Source of the DNA: JAGPUQ01 sp036961295
Lineage (GTDB): Bacteria > Pseudomonadota > Gammaproteobacteria > Pseudomonadales > Porticoccaceae
Direction: 5' to 3'
Assembly: GCA_036961295.1 (NCBI GenBank)
Contig: JBALVX010000002.1
Location: forward strand, 434,001-498,000
Length of the DNA: 64,000 bases
Shown here: piece after piece, positions 63,964-64,000 of the stretch
How positions within the stretch are numbered: the first letter of the stretch is position 1
Layout of the letters: each line of letters begins with the position of its first letter
The notes under the pieces: generated by a model
Told to the model about the DNA's origin: nothing
The model's input: the letters and a program-made list of their open reading frames with translations, nothing else
Database searches by the model: none
Program-made: the position numbers and the translations under genes

Positions 63964-64000
63964 ATGCCCAACAAGGCCGTCATACACACCGAGCATGCCC
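63964..64000 (+). CDS. ridA: RidA/YjgF family protein (partial, 5' end only)
   Basis: Only 12 codons (MPNKAVIHTEHA) are inside the window, starting at ATG 63964 with GAGGA overlapping the spoT stop. The residues resemble the RidA N-terminus (V-I-H-T..AP), and ridA follows spoT in pseudomonads. RidA proteins deaminate reactive enamines from threonine/serine dehydratase. Identification rests on these few residues and position. Confidence 0.7.
   Translation, partial: MPNKAVIHTEHA

Overview
The window is a contiguous stretch of a gammaproteobacterial chromosome. Gene order is close to Pseudomonas in several blocks: dsbD-aroQ-accB-accC-prmA-(zinc ribbon)-dusB-fis-purH-purD; trpE-trpG-trpD-trpC next to crp/vfr and an OsmC gene; rpoH-ftsX-ftsE-ftsY-rsmD-coaD-mutM; and rpmB-rpmG-radC-coaBC-algC-argB-pyrE-crc-rph-yicC-gmk-rpoZ-spoT-ridA. 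The products are not Pseudomonas-like enough to assign that genus. The mix (Vfr-type Crp, Crc, long AlgC, SlmA, HemJ) fits a Cellvibrionales/Spongiibacterales-type marine relative; this placement is inference from synteny and remembered protein families, not a search.

Layout. 1-7865: partial ubiD (ubiquinone), an aldo/keto reductase, then haem genes hemJ, hemL and hemB with a MATE exporter and rsmC. 7878-18140: a TPR lipoprotein and PBP1b (mrcB), a PfkB kinase, a PAS-GGDEF-EAL protein, a DUF2333 protein and dsbD. 18315-28563: aroQ, accBC, prmA, a zinc-ribbon DUF3426 protein, dusB-fis (ending at a clear terminator), purH, a DUF1653 gene and purD. 28591-33684: a Ycf46-like AAA ATPase, coq7, a LysR regulator, an OsmC protein and crp/vfr. 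33712-38714: trpC, trpD, trpG, trpE, a Trp-codon leader peptide not previously visible as a long reading frame, and rpe. 38715-39550: a small accessory island with a broken gene followed by an attC-like integron site. 39569-49714: an FKBP lipoprotein, TIGR02444, trmB, DUF423, rpoH-ftsX-ftsE, ftsY, rsmD, coaD, mutM, rpmG, rpmB. 49851-64000: radC, coaBC, algC, argB, slmA, a DUF4124 protein, pyrE, crc, rph, yicC, gmk, rpoZ, spoT and the first codons of ridA. No rRNA, tRNA, insertion sequence or CRISPR array was seen.

Most of the content is housekeeping. I see no clear new defence or metabolic system. The most unusual feature is pervasive short tandem duplication. Units of 9, 12, 15 or 24 nt sit in frame inside at least nine proteins (RsmC, DsbD, DUF3426, DusB, PurD, TrpE, TIGR02444, FtsE, FtsY, AlgC). 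Units of 12-14 or about 24 nt sit in intergenic spacers, including the starts of crc, rpoH and ftsY. Other points of interest are the attC-like site with its decayed cassette gene, the trp leader peptide without an obvious U-tract terminator, an orphan intrinsic terminator that may end a small RNA, the missing dut gene between coaBC and algC, and frequent TTG/GTG starts.
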